This document shows, piece by piece, positions 48,838 to 58,142 of a stretch of DNA of 64,000 nucleotides (position 1 is the stretch's first letter; each line of letters opens with the position of its first letter). A program made the translations under genes and the position numbers. Source of the DNA: Micromonospora sp. RP3T (lineage in GTDB: Bacteria; Actinomycetota; Actinomycetes; Mycobacteriales; Micromonosporaceae); the NCBI RefSeq assembly GCF_003027925.1, contig NZ_PYPS01000010.1:62001-126000 (forward strand). Direction: 5' to 3'. Below the pieces are notes generated by a model that worked only from the letters and a program-made list of their open reading frames with translations, did no database searches and had not been told where the DNA came from.

Positions 48838-49649
48838 GCGGCGACCTCCGCCTGGTGCGGGCGCTGGTCGGCTGCTATCCGCCGACGTGGCGGCACCGAT
48901 ACGGCGAGGAGTACGCCCAGTTGCTCTGTGACATGCAGGTCCATCGCCGGCCCCGACTCGTGGTCGACTCGCTGCTCGGGGCCGTCCGAGCTCACGGAGG
49001 AGCGCTGATGTCCGGAGATTCGCCGCTCGCCTTGCCCGTCTGGTCGGCCGCGTTGTTCACGGCGGCCGGGATCGGCTTCGCGAAGCTCACCGAGGATTTC
49101 TCGCGCATCGCCGCAACTGCCCGCATCACGATGGTGATCGCCTCGGCGATGGCGCTGCTGGCGTTGGCCACCGCGGCGGCGCCGGTTGCCGCCGTTCTGG
49201 TCCGTGGTCGCGCGGGTGGCGCGTGGAGATGTCTCGTGGTCCCGCTCGCGGCGGTTGCGCTCTGGTACGCCGTGATACGGATCGTGGGGCACGCGGTGCC
49301 CACGGGTCCGAACATCGCCGCGTTCGCGGTGATCGCGGTCGCCGGGCTCGGCGTCCTGGCCGCAACGGCGTGGGCGGCGACGCGGATCTCGCGGCAGGTG
49401 CCGGTCGCCGGATCGGATCGGCTGCGTACGGTGGCCGTGACCGCGATGGCGGTGGGGATGGCGGGTGCCACCATCTCCGCGCTGGTCTGGGGTCTTCGCG
49501 TACGGACGGTCGACGCTGCCGTCTTCGACGGCGGTCAGGGTCTCGTGGCCACACCCTTCATACCCAGCTGGATCGCGGTTCTGAGTGTCCTGTGCGCCGC
49601 GACCGTGCTCAGCGGGATCGCCGCGCGGCGTCTCCTGACCGACGCCTGA
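48834..49649 (+). CDS. PadR-operon membrane protein
   Basis: 271 residues, ATG 48834 within the padR stop. The first 55 residues are soluble (LVRALVGCYPPTWRHRYGEEYAQLL), a motif that commonly follows PadR regulators in actinobacteria; then six to seven hydrophobic segments (AALFTAAGIGFA, VIASAMALLALATAAAPVAAV, CLVVPLAAVALWYAVI, AAFAVIAVAGLGVLAATAWAA, WIAVLSVLCAATVLSG). No known domain beyond that. It is probably an accessory or sensor protein for the ABC exporter encoded downstream. Confidence 0.85.
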   Translation: MSGDLRLVRALVGCYPPTWRHRYGEEYAQLLCDMQVHRRPRLVVDSLLGAVRAHGGALMSGDSPLALPVWSAALFTAAGIGFAKLTEDFSRIAATARITMVIASAMALLALATAAAPVAAVLVRGRAGGAWRCLVVPLAAVALWYAVIRIVGHAVPTGPNIAAFAVIAVAGLGVLAATAWAATRISRQVPVAGSDRLRTVAVTAMAVGMAGATISALVWGLRVRTVDAAVFDGGQGLVATPFIPSWIAVLSVLCAATVLSGIAARRLLTDA

Positions 49650-49723
49650 TCCAGGGCGGCCTTCCCGCACCCCCACCGATGTTCTCGACCTTCCGGCGTT
49701 CCGCCGGGAAAGGGCGATGCCGC

Positions 49724-50461
49724 ATGTCCGTACCACAGGTGACGATCCAGGCCGAGGGCCTGACCAAGCGCTACCGCCGCCATCGGGCGGTCGACCGGCT
49801 CAGCTTCCAGGTCGGCGAGGGCGAGATCTGCGCGCTGCTCGGCCCGAACGGCGCCGGCAAGACTTCCACGATGCGGATGCTCATCGGGCTGTCCACCCCC
49901 GATTCCGGCACCGCGCGCATCGCCGGCACGCCCGTGCGGCTGGGCGCACCCGTGCTGCGGCGGGTCGGCGTACTCATCGATGGTCCGGCGTTCGTGCCCC
50001 ACCTGAGCGGCACCGCCAACCTCAGGCTGTTGTGGTCGGTCGGGGGAGGAGCGTGGCCGCCGCCGGCTCTCGACGAGGCGTTGGACCTGGCCGGCCTCGG
50101 TGTAGCGGTGGGGCGCCGCGTGAAGGGCTACTCGATGGGCATGCGGCAGCGACTCATGCTCGCCGCCGCGCTGATGCGCCGCCCCGACGTGTTGGTGCTC
50201 GACGAGCCGGCCAACGGCCTCGACCCGGCCGAGGTCCGCGCCCTGCGTCACCATCTGACAGACCGTTGCGCGACCGGGGCGACCGTGCTGGTCTCCAGCC
50301 ACCAGCTCGCCGAGGTGCAGCAACTCGCCACCCACGCGGTGGTGCTGAACCACGGCCGTCTCGCGGCCGCAGGACCGCTCGACGAGCTGGTCGGCCCGCA
50401 CGCCTCGCTCGAGGACGCCTACCTGGCCATGACGGACGGACACCACGATGCTGCGCTTTGA
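49724..50461 (+). CDS. ABC transporter ATP-binding protein
   Basis: 245 residues from ATG 49724. Walker A LLGPNGAGKTSTMRML, a degenerate signature GYSMGMRQRLMLAAALM, Walker B DVLVLDEPANGLDPAEVR and switch His in VSSHQLAEVQ. It belongs to the BcrA/LanF-like group (antibiotic resistance or immunity ATPases). It overlaps the permease gene by 14 bases. The pair is likely to expel a lipid- or wall-active compound, judged from family and neighbours. Confidence 0.94.
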   Translation: MSVPQVTIQAEGLTKRYRRHRAVDRLSFQVGEGEICALLGPNGAGKTSTMRMLIGLSTPDSGTARIAGTPVRLGAPVLRRVGVLIDGPAFVPHLSGTANLRLLWSVGGGAWPPPALDEALDLAGLGVAVGRRVKGYSMGMRQRLMLAAALMRRPDVLVLDEPANGLDPAEVRALRHHLTDRCATGATVLVSSHQLAEVQQLATHAVVLNHGRLAAAGPLDELVGPHASLEDAYLAMTDGHHDAAL

Positions 50462-51245
50462 GCTCACCACCCAGCTCGTCCGGGTACGTACGCTGATCGC
50501 GCTGGCCTGCCTCGCCGGCGTGCCGGTCGCCGCGGCCGTTCCGTTCGCCGGTCAGCCCGGGCAGCGCAACGGCGACGAGAGCGGCCTGTTCGGCGCCTCG
50601 CCCTACTCCGCGGCCAATCACGCGATGGCGAGTCTGGAGTTCCTGGCGCCGCTGCTGCTCCCGATCGTCGTCGCGCTGCTGGCCTGCGCGATCGCCTCGG
50701 CCGACCGGGACTGGGGCGTGCGACGCTATCTCTACGTCGCGCCGGTCACCCGCGAGCGGCTGCTGGCCGCCAAGCTCGCTGCCACGGCACTTGCCACCCT
50801 GATCGCCGTTGCCGTCGTCATGGTCGCGGGTCTTGGGGCGGGTACCGTCCTGTTCGGCTGGCACAGGTTCCACCTCATCGGCGCGGCCCCGCTGACAACC
50901 GCGGAGGCGACCGGTCGTGTGGTGACCGCCACCGGCTATGCGCTGCTGTGCATGCTCGCCATGGCCGCCTTCGCCTTCACCCTGGGCCTGTTGTTGCCAC
51001 GCGGAGCCGAAGCACTGGCCGTCGCCGTCGGCTTCGTGGTGATCGCGAGTATCATCAACGGCCAGCACGCCCTGCACGCCGTCGCAGCCGTCCTGCCGGT
51101 GCACTACTGGCAGAACTGGGTCGGCCTGTTCGATCCGGCCGGCGCCCACGATCTGGCCCTCGGCGCAGCGGTCCAACTGGCCACCGTCGTCCTCTGCGTC
51201 GCGGCCGGCTGGCTCGTTCTGCGGCACCGCGACCCGGCCGCCTGA
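50448..51245 (+). CDS. ABC transporter permease
   Basis: 265 residues with six hydrophobic segments (LIALACLAGVPVAAAVPF, LEFLAPLLLPIVVALLACAIA, LAATALATLIAVAVVMVAGL, VTATGYALLCMLAMAAFAF, AEALAVAVGFVVIASII, LATVVLCVAAGWLVL). The topology is that of ABC-2-type exporters such as BcrB/LanE. ATG 50448 lies inside the ATPase gene. It is the membrane part of the transporter, and ends 55 bases before the prenyltransferase gene. Confidence 0.9.
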   Translation: MLRFELTTQLVRVRTLIALACLAGVPVAAAVPFAGQPGQRNGDESGLFGASPYSAANHAMASLEFLAPLLLPIVVALLACAIASADRDWGVRRYLYVAPVTRERLLAAKLAATALATLIAVAVVMVAGLGAGTVLFGWHRFHLIGAAPLTTAEATGRVVTATGYALLCMLAMAAFAFTLGLLLPRGAEALAVAVGFVVIASIINGQHALHAVAAVLPVHYWQNWVGLFDPAGAHDLALGAAVQLATVVLCVAAGWLVLRHRDPAA

Positions 51246-51300
51246 AACCCGACCCGTGCCCACCAGCTTCCGGCTCGAGAGCCAGGGAAGGAAACGACAG

Positions 51301-52083
51301 GTGCTCACCGCCCTGAAATCGGCCGCCTACCGACTCTATGCTCGGCGTCTGGCGCACCACCTGTCCGAATCGACCCTGCCGCGGCACATCGCCATGGTCA
51401 TGGACGGCAACCGGCGCTGGGCCCGCCAGAACGGCTTCCACGACGCCCGGATCGGCCACCGCTACGGCGCCGAACACCTTCACGAGGTCCTCGCCTGGTG
51501 CCTCGAACTGGGCATCCGGCACGTCACGGTCTTCCTGGCGTCTGTCGACAACCTGCGTAAACGTGACGCCGAGGAGGTCGGCAACCTCCTGCTCATGATC
51601 GAGGAGGTGATCACCCACCGTCTGACCCGACCGGGCAGCGTCTGGCAGGTCAAGACCGCCGGCCGGCTCGATGTCCTGCCGGACTCCACCCGCCACGCGC
51701 TGAAGACGGCCGAGGAGGCCACCCGTGACAAGGACGCCGCGTGCCACCTCACCATCGCGATCGGCTACGACGGGCGTGAAGAGATCGTCAACGCCCTGCG
51801 ATCCCTGCTCGACACCGCATGGCAGGCCGGGCAGACCCTCGACGACGTCGCCCAACGGCTGACCGCCGACCAGATCGCCGCCCACCTCTACACCAGCGGC
51901 CAACCCGACCCCGACCTGGTCATCCGCACCAGTGGCGAGCATCGCATGTCCGGTTTTCTGCTCTGGCAGGCCGCCTACTCGGAACTCTACTTCTGCGACG
52001 TCCACTGGCCCGGCTTCCGCAAGGTCGACTTCTTGCGTGCTCTGCGTTCCTACGCCGCCCGCGAGCGCCGCTTCGGCACCTGA
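51301..52083 (+). CDS. cis-prenyltransferase (undecaprenyl/short-chain Z-isoprenyl diphosphate synthase)
   Basis: 260 residues from GTG 51301 with GGAAGGAAA upstream (GTG 51256 is an alternative). UppS family motifs: MVMDGNRRWARQNG, GAEHLHEVLAWCLELGIRHVTVFLASVDN, and PDLVIRTSGEHRMSGFLLWQAAYSELYF. It makes a Z-polyprenyl diphosphate, likely the lipid carrier for wall polymers or a shorter product. Placement at the end of a PadR-ABC operon is unusual; a housekeeping uppS would be expected elsewhere. A resistance or lipid-carrier supply role is inferred. Confidence 0.9.
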   Translation: MLTALKSAAYRLYARRLAHHLSESTLPRHIAMVMDGNRRWARQNGFHDARIGHRYGAEHLHEVLAWCLELGIRHVTVFLASVDNLRKRDAEEVGNLLLMIEEVITHRLTRPGSVWQVKTAGRLDVLPDSTRHALKTAEEATRDKDAACHLTIAIGYDGREEIVNALRSLLDTAWQAGQTLDDVAQRLTADQIAAHLYTSGQPDPDLVIRTSGEHRMSGFLLWQAAYSELYFCDVHWPGFRKVDFLRALRSYAARERRFGT

Positions 52084-52239
52084 GACGCGACGGCCGGACG
52101 TGCGACGCCAGCGCCGTCCGGGGTGGGGCACGTGTAGTCGACCAGGCGACAACACGTGCCCCCCAGCTGCCGCCTGCCCGGTCCCGACCGCCGGCACCGG
52201 CCTCGCGCAGGGTGTTCGTGCGGTGGCAGACTGCGGCGT

Positions 52240-53037
52240 ATGGGCGATGCGACGGCGACCCGCCACCTGGTGCTCCTGCACGGCATGGGTGCCACCGACG
52301 AGGTGTGGTTGCCCTGGGCGCCGCTGCTGGAGCGTCGCTGGCAGGGGCGTTGGCTCGCCCCCGACCTGGCCGGTCACGGCTGGTCACCGCCGTTGCCGGG
52401 GTCCGGGTACTCGTTCGCGGCCCTGGCGCGGCGCGTGGCGGACGGGCTCGACGCGCTCCGGCTCGGCCCGCACGACCGGCTGGTGCTGCTCGGGCACTCG
52501 CTCGGTGGCGTGGTGGCGCTGTCGCTCGCCGCGCGGCAGCGGGGCCTGCCGGTCGACGCGGTGGTCGGGCTGGGCATCAAGGTGGTCTGGTCACCGGCCG
52601 AGCTGGCCAAGGCGGACGAGTTGGCGGCCCGGCCGGTGACCTGGTTCGCCACCCGGGACGAGGCGGCCCGCCGCTACCTGCGGGTCTCCGGGCTCGCCGG
52701 CCTGTTCGCCCCCGACCACCCGGTGGTCGACGCGGGGCTGCGGCGGGAGGACGCCCGCGGGCACCGGAGCCACCCCGGCGGCGACGAGCGGGGCGGTGGG
52801 CGGTGGCGGCTGGCCATGGACCCGGCCGCGTTCGCGGTGGGTGAGCCCGACATGCCCGCCCTGCTGGCCGCCGCCGACGCGCCGGTGCTGCTGGCGCGCG
52901 GCGAGACGGATCCGATGGTGACGGACGCGCAGCTCACGGCGTTCGGCGTGCCGGTGGCCACCCTGCCCGGGTTGGGCCACCACGCCCACGTCGAGGACCC
53001 GGCGGCAGTGCTCGCCCTGCTCGACCCCTACCTCTAG
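52240..53037 (+). CDS. Alpha/beta hydrolase
   Basis: 265 residues from ATG 52240. LVLLHGMGATDEVWLPW (oxyanion), the nucleophile elbow VLLGHSLGGVVALSLA, an acid in VLLARGETDPMVT, and His in LPGLGHHAHVEDP. Cytoplasmic, with no signal. The stop overlaps the convergent polymerase-type gene by four bases. Substrate unknown. The 156-base space before it, after the prenyltransferase stop, shows no strong hairpin. Confidence 0.88.
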   Translation: MGDATATRHLVLLHGMGATDEVWLPWAPLLERRWQGRWLAPDLAGHGWSPPLPGSGYSFAALARRVADGLDALRLGPHDRLVLLGHSLGGVVALSLAARQRGLPVDAVVGLGIKVVWSPAELAKADELAARPVTWFATRDEAARRYLRVSGLAGLFAPDHPVVDAGLRREDARGHRSHPGGDERGGGRWRLAMDPAAFAVGEPDMPALLAAADAPVLLARGETDPMVTDAQLTAFGVPVATLPGLGHHAHVEDPAAVLALLDPYL

Positions 53038-54707
53038 GCCGGACGCGGCGCCGGGACGGCCCAGTCCGGTTCCAGCTCGCGGCGGGCGGCGGAGAGGAAC
53101 GCCTCCGCGTAACCGTCGGCGGGGAAGTCGCCCAGGTAGCGGGTCCGGGCCGTCCAGCGCTCGGCGGCCTTCGGGTCGGTGTCGAGCAGCGCGGTGAGCA
53201 CGTCGTCCACGTTGGACATGTCGCGCCGCAGCACGTAGCCGGAGGCCGCGAGCGGGAACCGCTCGACGAAGTGCGCGCCGTCGGCACCGGTGTCGGTGAC
53301 CGCGTACGGCTTGCCGGAGTAGAGCCAGTCGGAGATGACCCCGGAGACGTCGGAGACCAGCGCGTCGGCGCGGTTGACGCACTCGGTGAGCGTCAGCTCC
53401 CGGGCCGCCGCCGCGCCCCACAGGTGCGGCCGGCCGGTCTTCGCCCTGTCGGCGGCGAGCAGTTCGGTGAGCCGGGCGAGCTGTCGCGCCGAGGCCGGGT
53501 TCCGGTCGGTGTACGGGTGGGCGCGCAGGATCACCGCCGCGCCCCGGTCGATCAGTCGCCGGATCAGCGTCTCGGCCACCGGCAGCGAACAGTAGTTGGC
53601 GTCGGCGTGGTGCCCGGTCCAGGTCGGGGTGTAGAGCACGGTCGGGTGCGTCGACGTCCGCCCCGGCTCCCGGCGTACCTCGATGGCCTCGACCTGGGGG
53701 CGGCCGACCACGACGAACTTCTCGGCGGGGATCTCCACGCCGGCACGGGCGTACCTGTCGATCGCGGCCTGGCCGGCCACGAAGATCCTGTCGAAGATCG
53801 CCGAGACCGGGTTGGCGCTGGGCGCCTTGTCGCTGTCGCCGTGGTGCAACTGCACGTGGGTGAGCTGGTGGAACCGGATCACGTGGGCGTTCTTCGCGCC
53901 GTGGTTGACGTAGAACGCCGCCCGCAGGCTGGGCACCAGCGCCTCGTCGAGCGCCTTCAGGGTGGGGCAGAGGACCACCGGCGCGCGGGTGGCGGCGGCC
54001 ACGGTGGACAGGAACTCCGGCTCGCGCACCACCACCAGGAACGGCCGGCCGATCCGCTCCAGGTAGGGCAGCCACATGGTGACCTGGTACTCCGACCCGG
54101 GCGGGGCGGAGAAGTGCAGCACGAACTCCGGCTGCTGCCGACGCAGCGCCCGGCCGACCGGACCGCCCCCGGCCGGCGGCCGAAACCGGCGCCGGGCGAG
54201 GTCGAACGCGATCGCGGCACAACCGGCGCCGACCAGCAGCGTGGCGGCCAGCGGCAGCCAGGCCGGCAGCGGCCACGCGGCGGCGAGCGCCACCAGGGCG
54301 AGGAGCACCAGCAGGGCGTCGCCGAGCCGGGCGGCGACCAGCGGCGTCCAGGAGCGGACCGGCAGGTTCGCCGCCCGGATCTCCAGCGCGCCGGCCTGCC
54401 GCAGCGGGCCGACCAGCAGCACCAGGCCGAGCAGGACCAGCGCGGTGGCGGCCAGCGCCGGATCGAACCCGTCGTCGGCGCGGCGGGCGTAGCCGACCAG
54501 GATCCCGGCGGCCACCAGCACCGTCTCGACGAGCCCGTCGGCGCTGGGCCGGACCCGGCGCTCCCAGGCGGCGGCGGCCAGCGCGGCGACCGCCAGCGCC
54601 AGGCCGGCGCCGGTGGCGCCGGTGAGCGCCACGACGAGGAACGCCAACACCGCCAGCCCGCTGGTCAGTACCCGCGCGAGCAGCTTCCGGACCAGGTCAC
54701 CACGCAT
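53034..54707 (-). CDS. CDP-glycerol/ribitol phosphotransferase-type teichoic acid enzyme
   Basis: 557 residues. Five or so hydrophobic N-terminal segments (about 10-180), then a GT-B-like catalytic half (about 190-545) with the family pattern: FYVNHGAKNAHVIRFHQLTHVQLHHGDSDKAPS, DRIFVAGQAAIDRY, ILRAHPYTDRNP, LVSDVSGVISDWLYSGKPYAV. This is the Glyphos_transf (TagB/TagF) family that polymerises or primes poly(polyol phosphate). The N-terminal membrane part is longer than in typical TagF. It sits beside a CDP-polyol enzyme gene and TagGH-like exporter genes on the same strand. Confidence 0.88.
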   Translation of the reverse strand: MRGDLVRKLLARVLTSGLAVLAFLVVALTGATGAGLALAVAALAAAAWERRVRPSADGLVETVLVAAGILVGYARRADDGFDPALAATALVLLGLVLLVGPLRQAGALEIRAANLPVRSWTPLVAARLGDALLVLLALVALAAAWPLPAWLPLAATLLVGAGCAAIAFDLARRRFRPPAGGGPVGRALRRQQPEFVLHFSAPPGSEYQVTMWLPYLERIGRPFLVVVREPEFLSTVAAATRAPVVLCPTLKALDEALVPSLRAAFYVNHGAKNAHVIRFHQLTHVQLHHGDSDKAPSANPVSAIFDRIFVAGQAAIDRYARAGVEIPAEKFVVVGRPQVEAIEVRREPGRTSTHPTVLYTPTWTGHHADANYCSLPVAETLIRRLIDRGAAVILRAHPYTDRNPASARQLARLTELLAADRAKTGRPHLWGAAAARELTLTECVNRADALVSDVSGVISDWLYSGKPYAVTDTGADGAHFVERFPLAASGYVLRRDMSNVDDVLTALLDTDPKAAERWTARTRYLGDFPADGYAEAFLSAARRELEPDWAVPAPRPA

Positions 54708-54724
54708 CCGACTCGTCCCGTCGT

Positions 54725-56224
54725 TCAGGCGTCGACGCCGGCGACGGACCGCTGCGCGTCAGGCTGGGCGGGCACCGCGGCCACCGGCTCGCCGGGGGCC
54801 CGGCGGACGTCGACCACCTGACCGGTCAGTTCGGAGATCAGCACGTCCAGGGAGGCCTGGGCGACCGCCTCGGAGGCGAGCAGCGTGTGCTCCGGCTCCT
54901 CGCCGAACGCCTTGGTCCGCATCGGGGTGGCGGTGCGTTCCGGGTTGACGCAGTTGACCCGTACGCCGAACTCCGCCCACTCGTCGGCGAGCGCCTGGGT
55001 GAGGTTGACCAGCGCGGCCTTGGTGGCCGAGTAGAGCGCGTACCGGGCCCGGCCCCGGGTGTAGGAGCTGGACGTGTAGAGCAGCAACTGCCCCTTGGTC
55101 TGCTGGAGGTACGGCAGCGACTGGCGGGCGATGGTGACCGGGCCGACGAAGTTGACGTGCAGGAGCCGGTCCATCGTCTCGTCGTCCATCTCGGCGAGCG
55201 CGCCCTTCTCCAGGATGCCGGCGGTGACCACCACGTGGTCGATCCGGCCGGTCGCCTCGAACGCGGTCTTCAGCGCGGCGGCCACGTCCTCGGCGCGCTC
55301 CACGTGGGTGCCGGTGCTGGACCGGCTGAACGGGAAGACCTGGGCGCCGTAGCCGCGGGCCAGCTCGGTGAGGTCGTGCCCGATGCCGTAGCTGCCGCCG
55401 AAGACCACGATGGTCCGGCCGGTCAGCTCCTCGGCGTAGCCGCGGTGGCTGAGCCGGGGCGCCTGGGCGGCGGCGAGCTGGAACAGCTTGTCGGCGAGGT
55501 GCACGTCGACCGGGTGGGTGACCTTGATGTTCTCGTCCGAGCCGTCGATCACCTTGATCGGCGTGCCGGGCAGGTAGCGCAGCACCACGCCGCAGTCGTC
55601 GGTGGCGGCGAAGTTGCTGTCGCCCTCGGCCCGCCGGTACGCCTCGCGGATGGTGCCGGAGCGGAACGCCTGCGGGGTCTGGCCGCGGCGCAGGCGGGAG
55701 CGGACCGGGATGTCGGTGATGCAGTCGTCCGCGTCGACCTGGACGATCGTGTCGGCGGACGGGATGGCCACGTCGACCGCCGAGTAGCTCCAGAGCGCGT
55801 TCACGCACTCGCGCACGATCCGCGCGCTGACCAGCGGGCGGACCGCGTCGTGGAAGAGGATGTTGACGTCGCCCTCGCCGACCGCGTCGAGCGCGATCCG
55901 GGTGGTGTCGTTGCGCGTCTCGCCGCCCTCGATCACCTTGGTGACCTTCCGGAAGCCGGCGCCGGCGACGATCCGTTCGGCGTCCGGCACGTGGCCGGTG
56001 GCCATCAGCACGATGATCTCGTCGATCTCCGGCGCGGCCTCGAAGACGGCAAGCGTGTGCTCGATGATCGGCTTGCCGGCGATCTTCAGGAGCTGCTTCG
56101 GGATGCCCAGGCCCAGGCGGGTCCCGGTGCCCCCGGCGAGGATCACGGCCACCGTACGCGTGGGGCGCCAGGGTGCCGGGCTCGCCGGCGCGGCGTCCGG
56201 TGCGGTGGTGTGGTCCTGCGTCAT
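54725..56224 (-). CDS. Bifunctional cytidylyltransferase / SDR (CDP-ribitol type)
   Basis: 499 residues. N-terminal IspD/TarI-like domain (about 22-250): VAVILAGGTGTRLGLGIPKQ, HDAVRPLVSARIV, RGQTPQAFRSGTI. C-terminal SDR domain (about 265-470): VVFGGSYGIG for the dinucleotide, YALYSATKAALVN (YxxxK), NCVNPERTATPM. This fusion matches Bcs1/TarIJ-like enzymes that reduce ribulose-5-phosphate and form CDP-ribitol. An IspD of the isoprenoid pathway would lack the SDR half. With the adjoining polymerase it indicates a poly(ribitol phosphate)-type polymer, but the exact polyol is inferred. Confidence 0.9.
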   Translation of the reverse strand: MTQDHTTAPDAAPASPAPWRPTRTVAVILAGGTGTRLGLGIPKQLLKIAGKPIIEHTLAVFEAAPEIDEIIVLMATGHVPDAERIVAGAGFRKVTKVIEGGETRNDTTRIALDAVGEGDVNILFHDAVRPLVSARIVRECVNALWSYSAVDVAIPSADTIVQVDADDCITDIPVRSRLRRGQTPQAFRSGTIREAYRRAEGDSNFAATDDCGVVLRYLPGTPIKVIDGSDENIKVTHPVDVHLADKLFQLAAAQAPRLSHRGYAEELTGRTIVVFGGSYGIGHDLTELARGYGAQVFPFSRSSTGTHVERAEDVAAALKTAFEATGRIDHVVVTAGILEKGALAEMDDETMDRLLHVNFVGPVTIARQSLPYLQQTKGQLLLYTSSSYTRGRARYALYSATKAALVNLTQALADEWAEFGVRVNCVNPERTATPMRTKAFGEEPEHTLLASEAVAQASLDVLISELTGQVVDVRRAPGEPVAAVPAQPDAQRSVAGVDA

Positions 56225-56280
56225 TGCCGTACCTCACTCTGGGTGAAGGGGATGGGTCCGGAAACCTTAACGCGTACGGC

Positions 56281-56320
56281 GGAGCGCACCGCCCGGACGG
56301 ATCCCGGGTCGGTGCGCTCC
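56281..56320 (-). terminator. Hairpin between exporter and CDP-polyol genes
   Basis: GGAGCGCACCG (56281-56291) pairs perfectly with 56310-56320; the loop is self-complementary (CCCGG/CCGGG). It lies directly after the TagH stop and before the next gene on the same strand, so the downstream genes may be partly uncoupled. Confidence 0.6.
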
Positions 56321-56326
56321 GGCGGG

Positions 56327-57127
56327 TTACTTCTGGTTCTCGTAGGCGTCGCAGACCTCCTGGGTGGGGCCGTCCATCCGCAGGACGCCGCTCTCTAGCC
56401 AGATGGTCCGCTCGCAGGTGTCCCGGATCGAGCCGATCGAGTGGCTGACCAGGAACACGGTGCCGGCGCTGTCGCGCAGCTCCCGGACCCGCTGCTCGCT
56501 GCGGACCCGGAACTTGCGGTCGCCGGTGGCCAGCGCCTCGTCGATGAGCAGCACGTCGTGCTTCTTCGCCGACGAGATCGCGAAGCGCAGCCGGGCGCCC
56601 ATGCCGGAGGAGTAGGTCCGCATCGGCAGCGAGGCGAAGTCGCCGCGTTCGTTGATCCCGGAGAACTCGATGATCTCCGGGGCGATGCGCTTGACCTCCT
56701 CCGGCGGCATGCCCATGGCGAGGCAGCCGAGCACCACGTTCCGCTCGCCGGAGAGGTCGTTGAGCAGCGCGGCGTTCACGCCGAGCAGGGATGGCTGGCC
56801 CTGCGTGTAGACCGCGCCCCGGGCCGGCGGGAGCAGGCCGGCGATGGCCCGCAGCAGGGTCGACTTGCCGGAGCCGTTGCTGCCGATCAGGCCGATGGCC
56901 TCACCCTCGTACGCGGTGAAACTCACGCCCTTGACGGCGTGCACCTCGCGGATGTTCGGCGCCTTGGTGCGGGAGACGATCCGCTTGAGCGCGGAGACCG
57001 GGGTGGTGCCGCCGGCCGCGCCCTTGTGGATCCGGTAGATGACGTGCACGTCGTCCACCACCACGGTGGGGACGCGGCCCGAGTCGGTCACGGTGCCGGC
57101 GTTCACCGGCAGGGTCTGCTCAGCCAC
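56327..57127 (-). CDS. tagH: Teichoic acid / polysaccharide exporter ATPase (TagH/Wzt type)
   Basis: 266 residues. Walker A GLIGSNGSGKSTLLRAIAG, signature TYSSGMGARLRFAI, Walker B DVLLIDEALATGDRKFR, switch VSHSIGSIRDTC. ALATGD and the EVHAVKGVSFTAYEGEAIGLIG start are characteristic of polysaccharide-exporting ABC ATPases. It overlaps the TagG gene by eight bases (57120-57127). The C-terminus ends shortly after the ATPase core, so no carbohydrate-binding tail is present. Powers transport of an undecaprenyl-linked polymer. Confidence 0.92.
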   Translation of the reverse strand: MAEQTLPVNAGTVTDSGRVPTVVVDDVHVIYRIHKGAAGGTTPVSALKRIVSRTKAPNIREVHAVKGVSFTAYEGEAIGLIGSNGSGKSTLLRAIAGLLPPARGAVYTQGQPSLLGVNAALLNDLSGERNVVLGCLAMGMPPEEVKRIAPEIIEFSGINERGDFASLPMRTYSSGMGARLRFAISSAKKHDVLLIDEALATGDRKFRVRSEQRVRELRDSAGTVFLVSHSIGSIRDTCERTIWLESGVLRMDGPTQEVCDAYENQK

Positions 57128-58022
57128 GGCCGTACTCCTTCTCTCCGCGCCAGAAGTAGACGAACCCGCCGACGCCCATGACGACCGCCCAGAACACGCC
57201 GAGCGCCCAGAGCTTCGGCGGGGAGCTCACCATGTTGGGCTGGTGCGAGTCGAGCAGCGCGTAGCGGGCCAGCTCGATGAAGACCAGCGGCGGGTTCCAC
57301 TCCAGGATGCTGGCCGCCCAGGAGGGCAGGTGCTCGCGCAGCAGCGCCACCGGGTAGAGCACGCCGGAGGCGTACAGCCAGGTGCGCATCACGAACGGCA
57401 TGATCTGCTTGAGGTCGGCGACCTTGGAGCCGAGGCGGGCCATCACCATGCTCAGCCCGACGTTGAAGATCGTCTGGAGCAGCAGCATCGGGGGCAGCAG
57501 CAGCCAGCGGAACGTGACCGGCTCGCCGGTGAGCAGCACGATCGCGGCCAGCACCACCATCGACATGAGCAGCTGCTGGAGCTGCACCAGGGTGACCGTG
57601 ATCGGCAGCGCGGCGCGCGGGAACTGCAACGCCCGGATCAGCCCCAGGTTGCCGGTGATGGCGCTGGTGCCGTTCGTGGCCGCGGTCTGGGTGAAGATGA
57701 AGATGAACACACCGGTGCACAGGTACGCGATGAAGTTGTTCACGTTCCGGTGCTGGGCCAGGATCAGCCCGAAGATCAGGAAGTAGACCGCCGCGTTGGT
57801 AAGCGGGGTCAGCACCTGCCAGAGCTGGCCGAGCTGGGTGTTGCTCAGCGAGGACGCGACCTTCGCCCGCGAGTACGCGGTCATGAAGTGCCGGTACGCC
57901 CAGAGCCGGCGGGCGTACTCGCCCAGCGGCGGTCGTTCGCCGGCGACCCGCAGTCCGTACCGCCCGGCCAGTTGGGCCCGGGTCAGTCCGGATTCGGGGT
58001 CGGCCACCGCGGTGTTGGCCAT
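57120..58022 (-). CDS. tagG: Teichoic acid / polysaccharide exporter permease (TagG type)
   Basis: 300 residues from ATG 58022. Six hydrophobic segments and the ABC-2 motifs of polymer exporters (YSRAKVASSLSNTQLGQLWQVLTPL, VFIFIFTQTAATNGTSAIT, LYASGVLYPVALLREHLPSW, WNPPLVFIELARYALL). It pairs with TagH. The transcript starts opposite the TetR gene; a CGCAAC-N9-GTTGCG dyad in the divergent space (58143-58163) suggests that TetR controls one or both. Confidence 0.92.
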   Translation of the reverse strand: MANTAVADPESGLTRAQLAGRYGLRVAGERPPLGEYARRLWAYRHFMTAYSRAKVASSLSNTQLGQLWQVLTPLTNAAVYFLIFGLILAQHRNVNNFIAYLCTGVFIFIFTQTAATNGTSAITGNLGLIRALQFPRAALPITVTLVQLQQLLMSMVVLAAIVLLTGEPVTFRWLLLPPMLLLQTIFNVGLSMVMARLGSKVADLKQIMPFVMRTWLYASGVLYPVALLREHLPSWAASILEWNPPLVFIELARYALLDSHQPNMVSSPPKLWALGVFWAVVMGVGGFVYFWRGEKEYGRG

Positions 58023-58142
58023 GGTCAGGCGCTCCGATCTTTTCGTGCCGATGGGGAGCAGTGCGGTGAAGACATCCAGCGTGGCCGGGCGGGGAGGAGC
58101 CGCCTCGCTGCTGCATGGAAGGTAGTCCACCGAACGTCGGGA

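Noticed and set aside
54725..56224. IspD of the MEP isoprenoid pathway
   Set aside because: The fused SDR domain and teichoic-acid neighbours point to a CDP-polyol enzyme.
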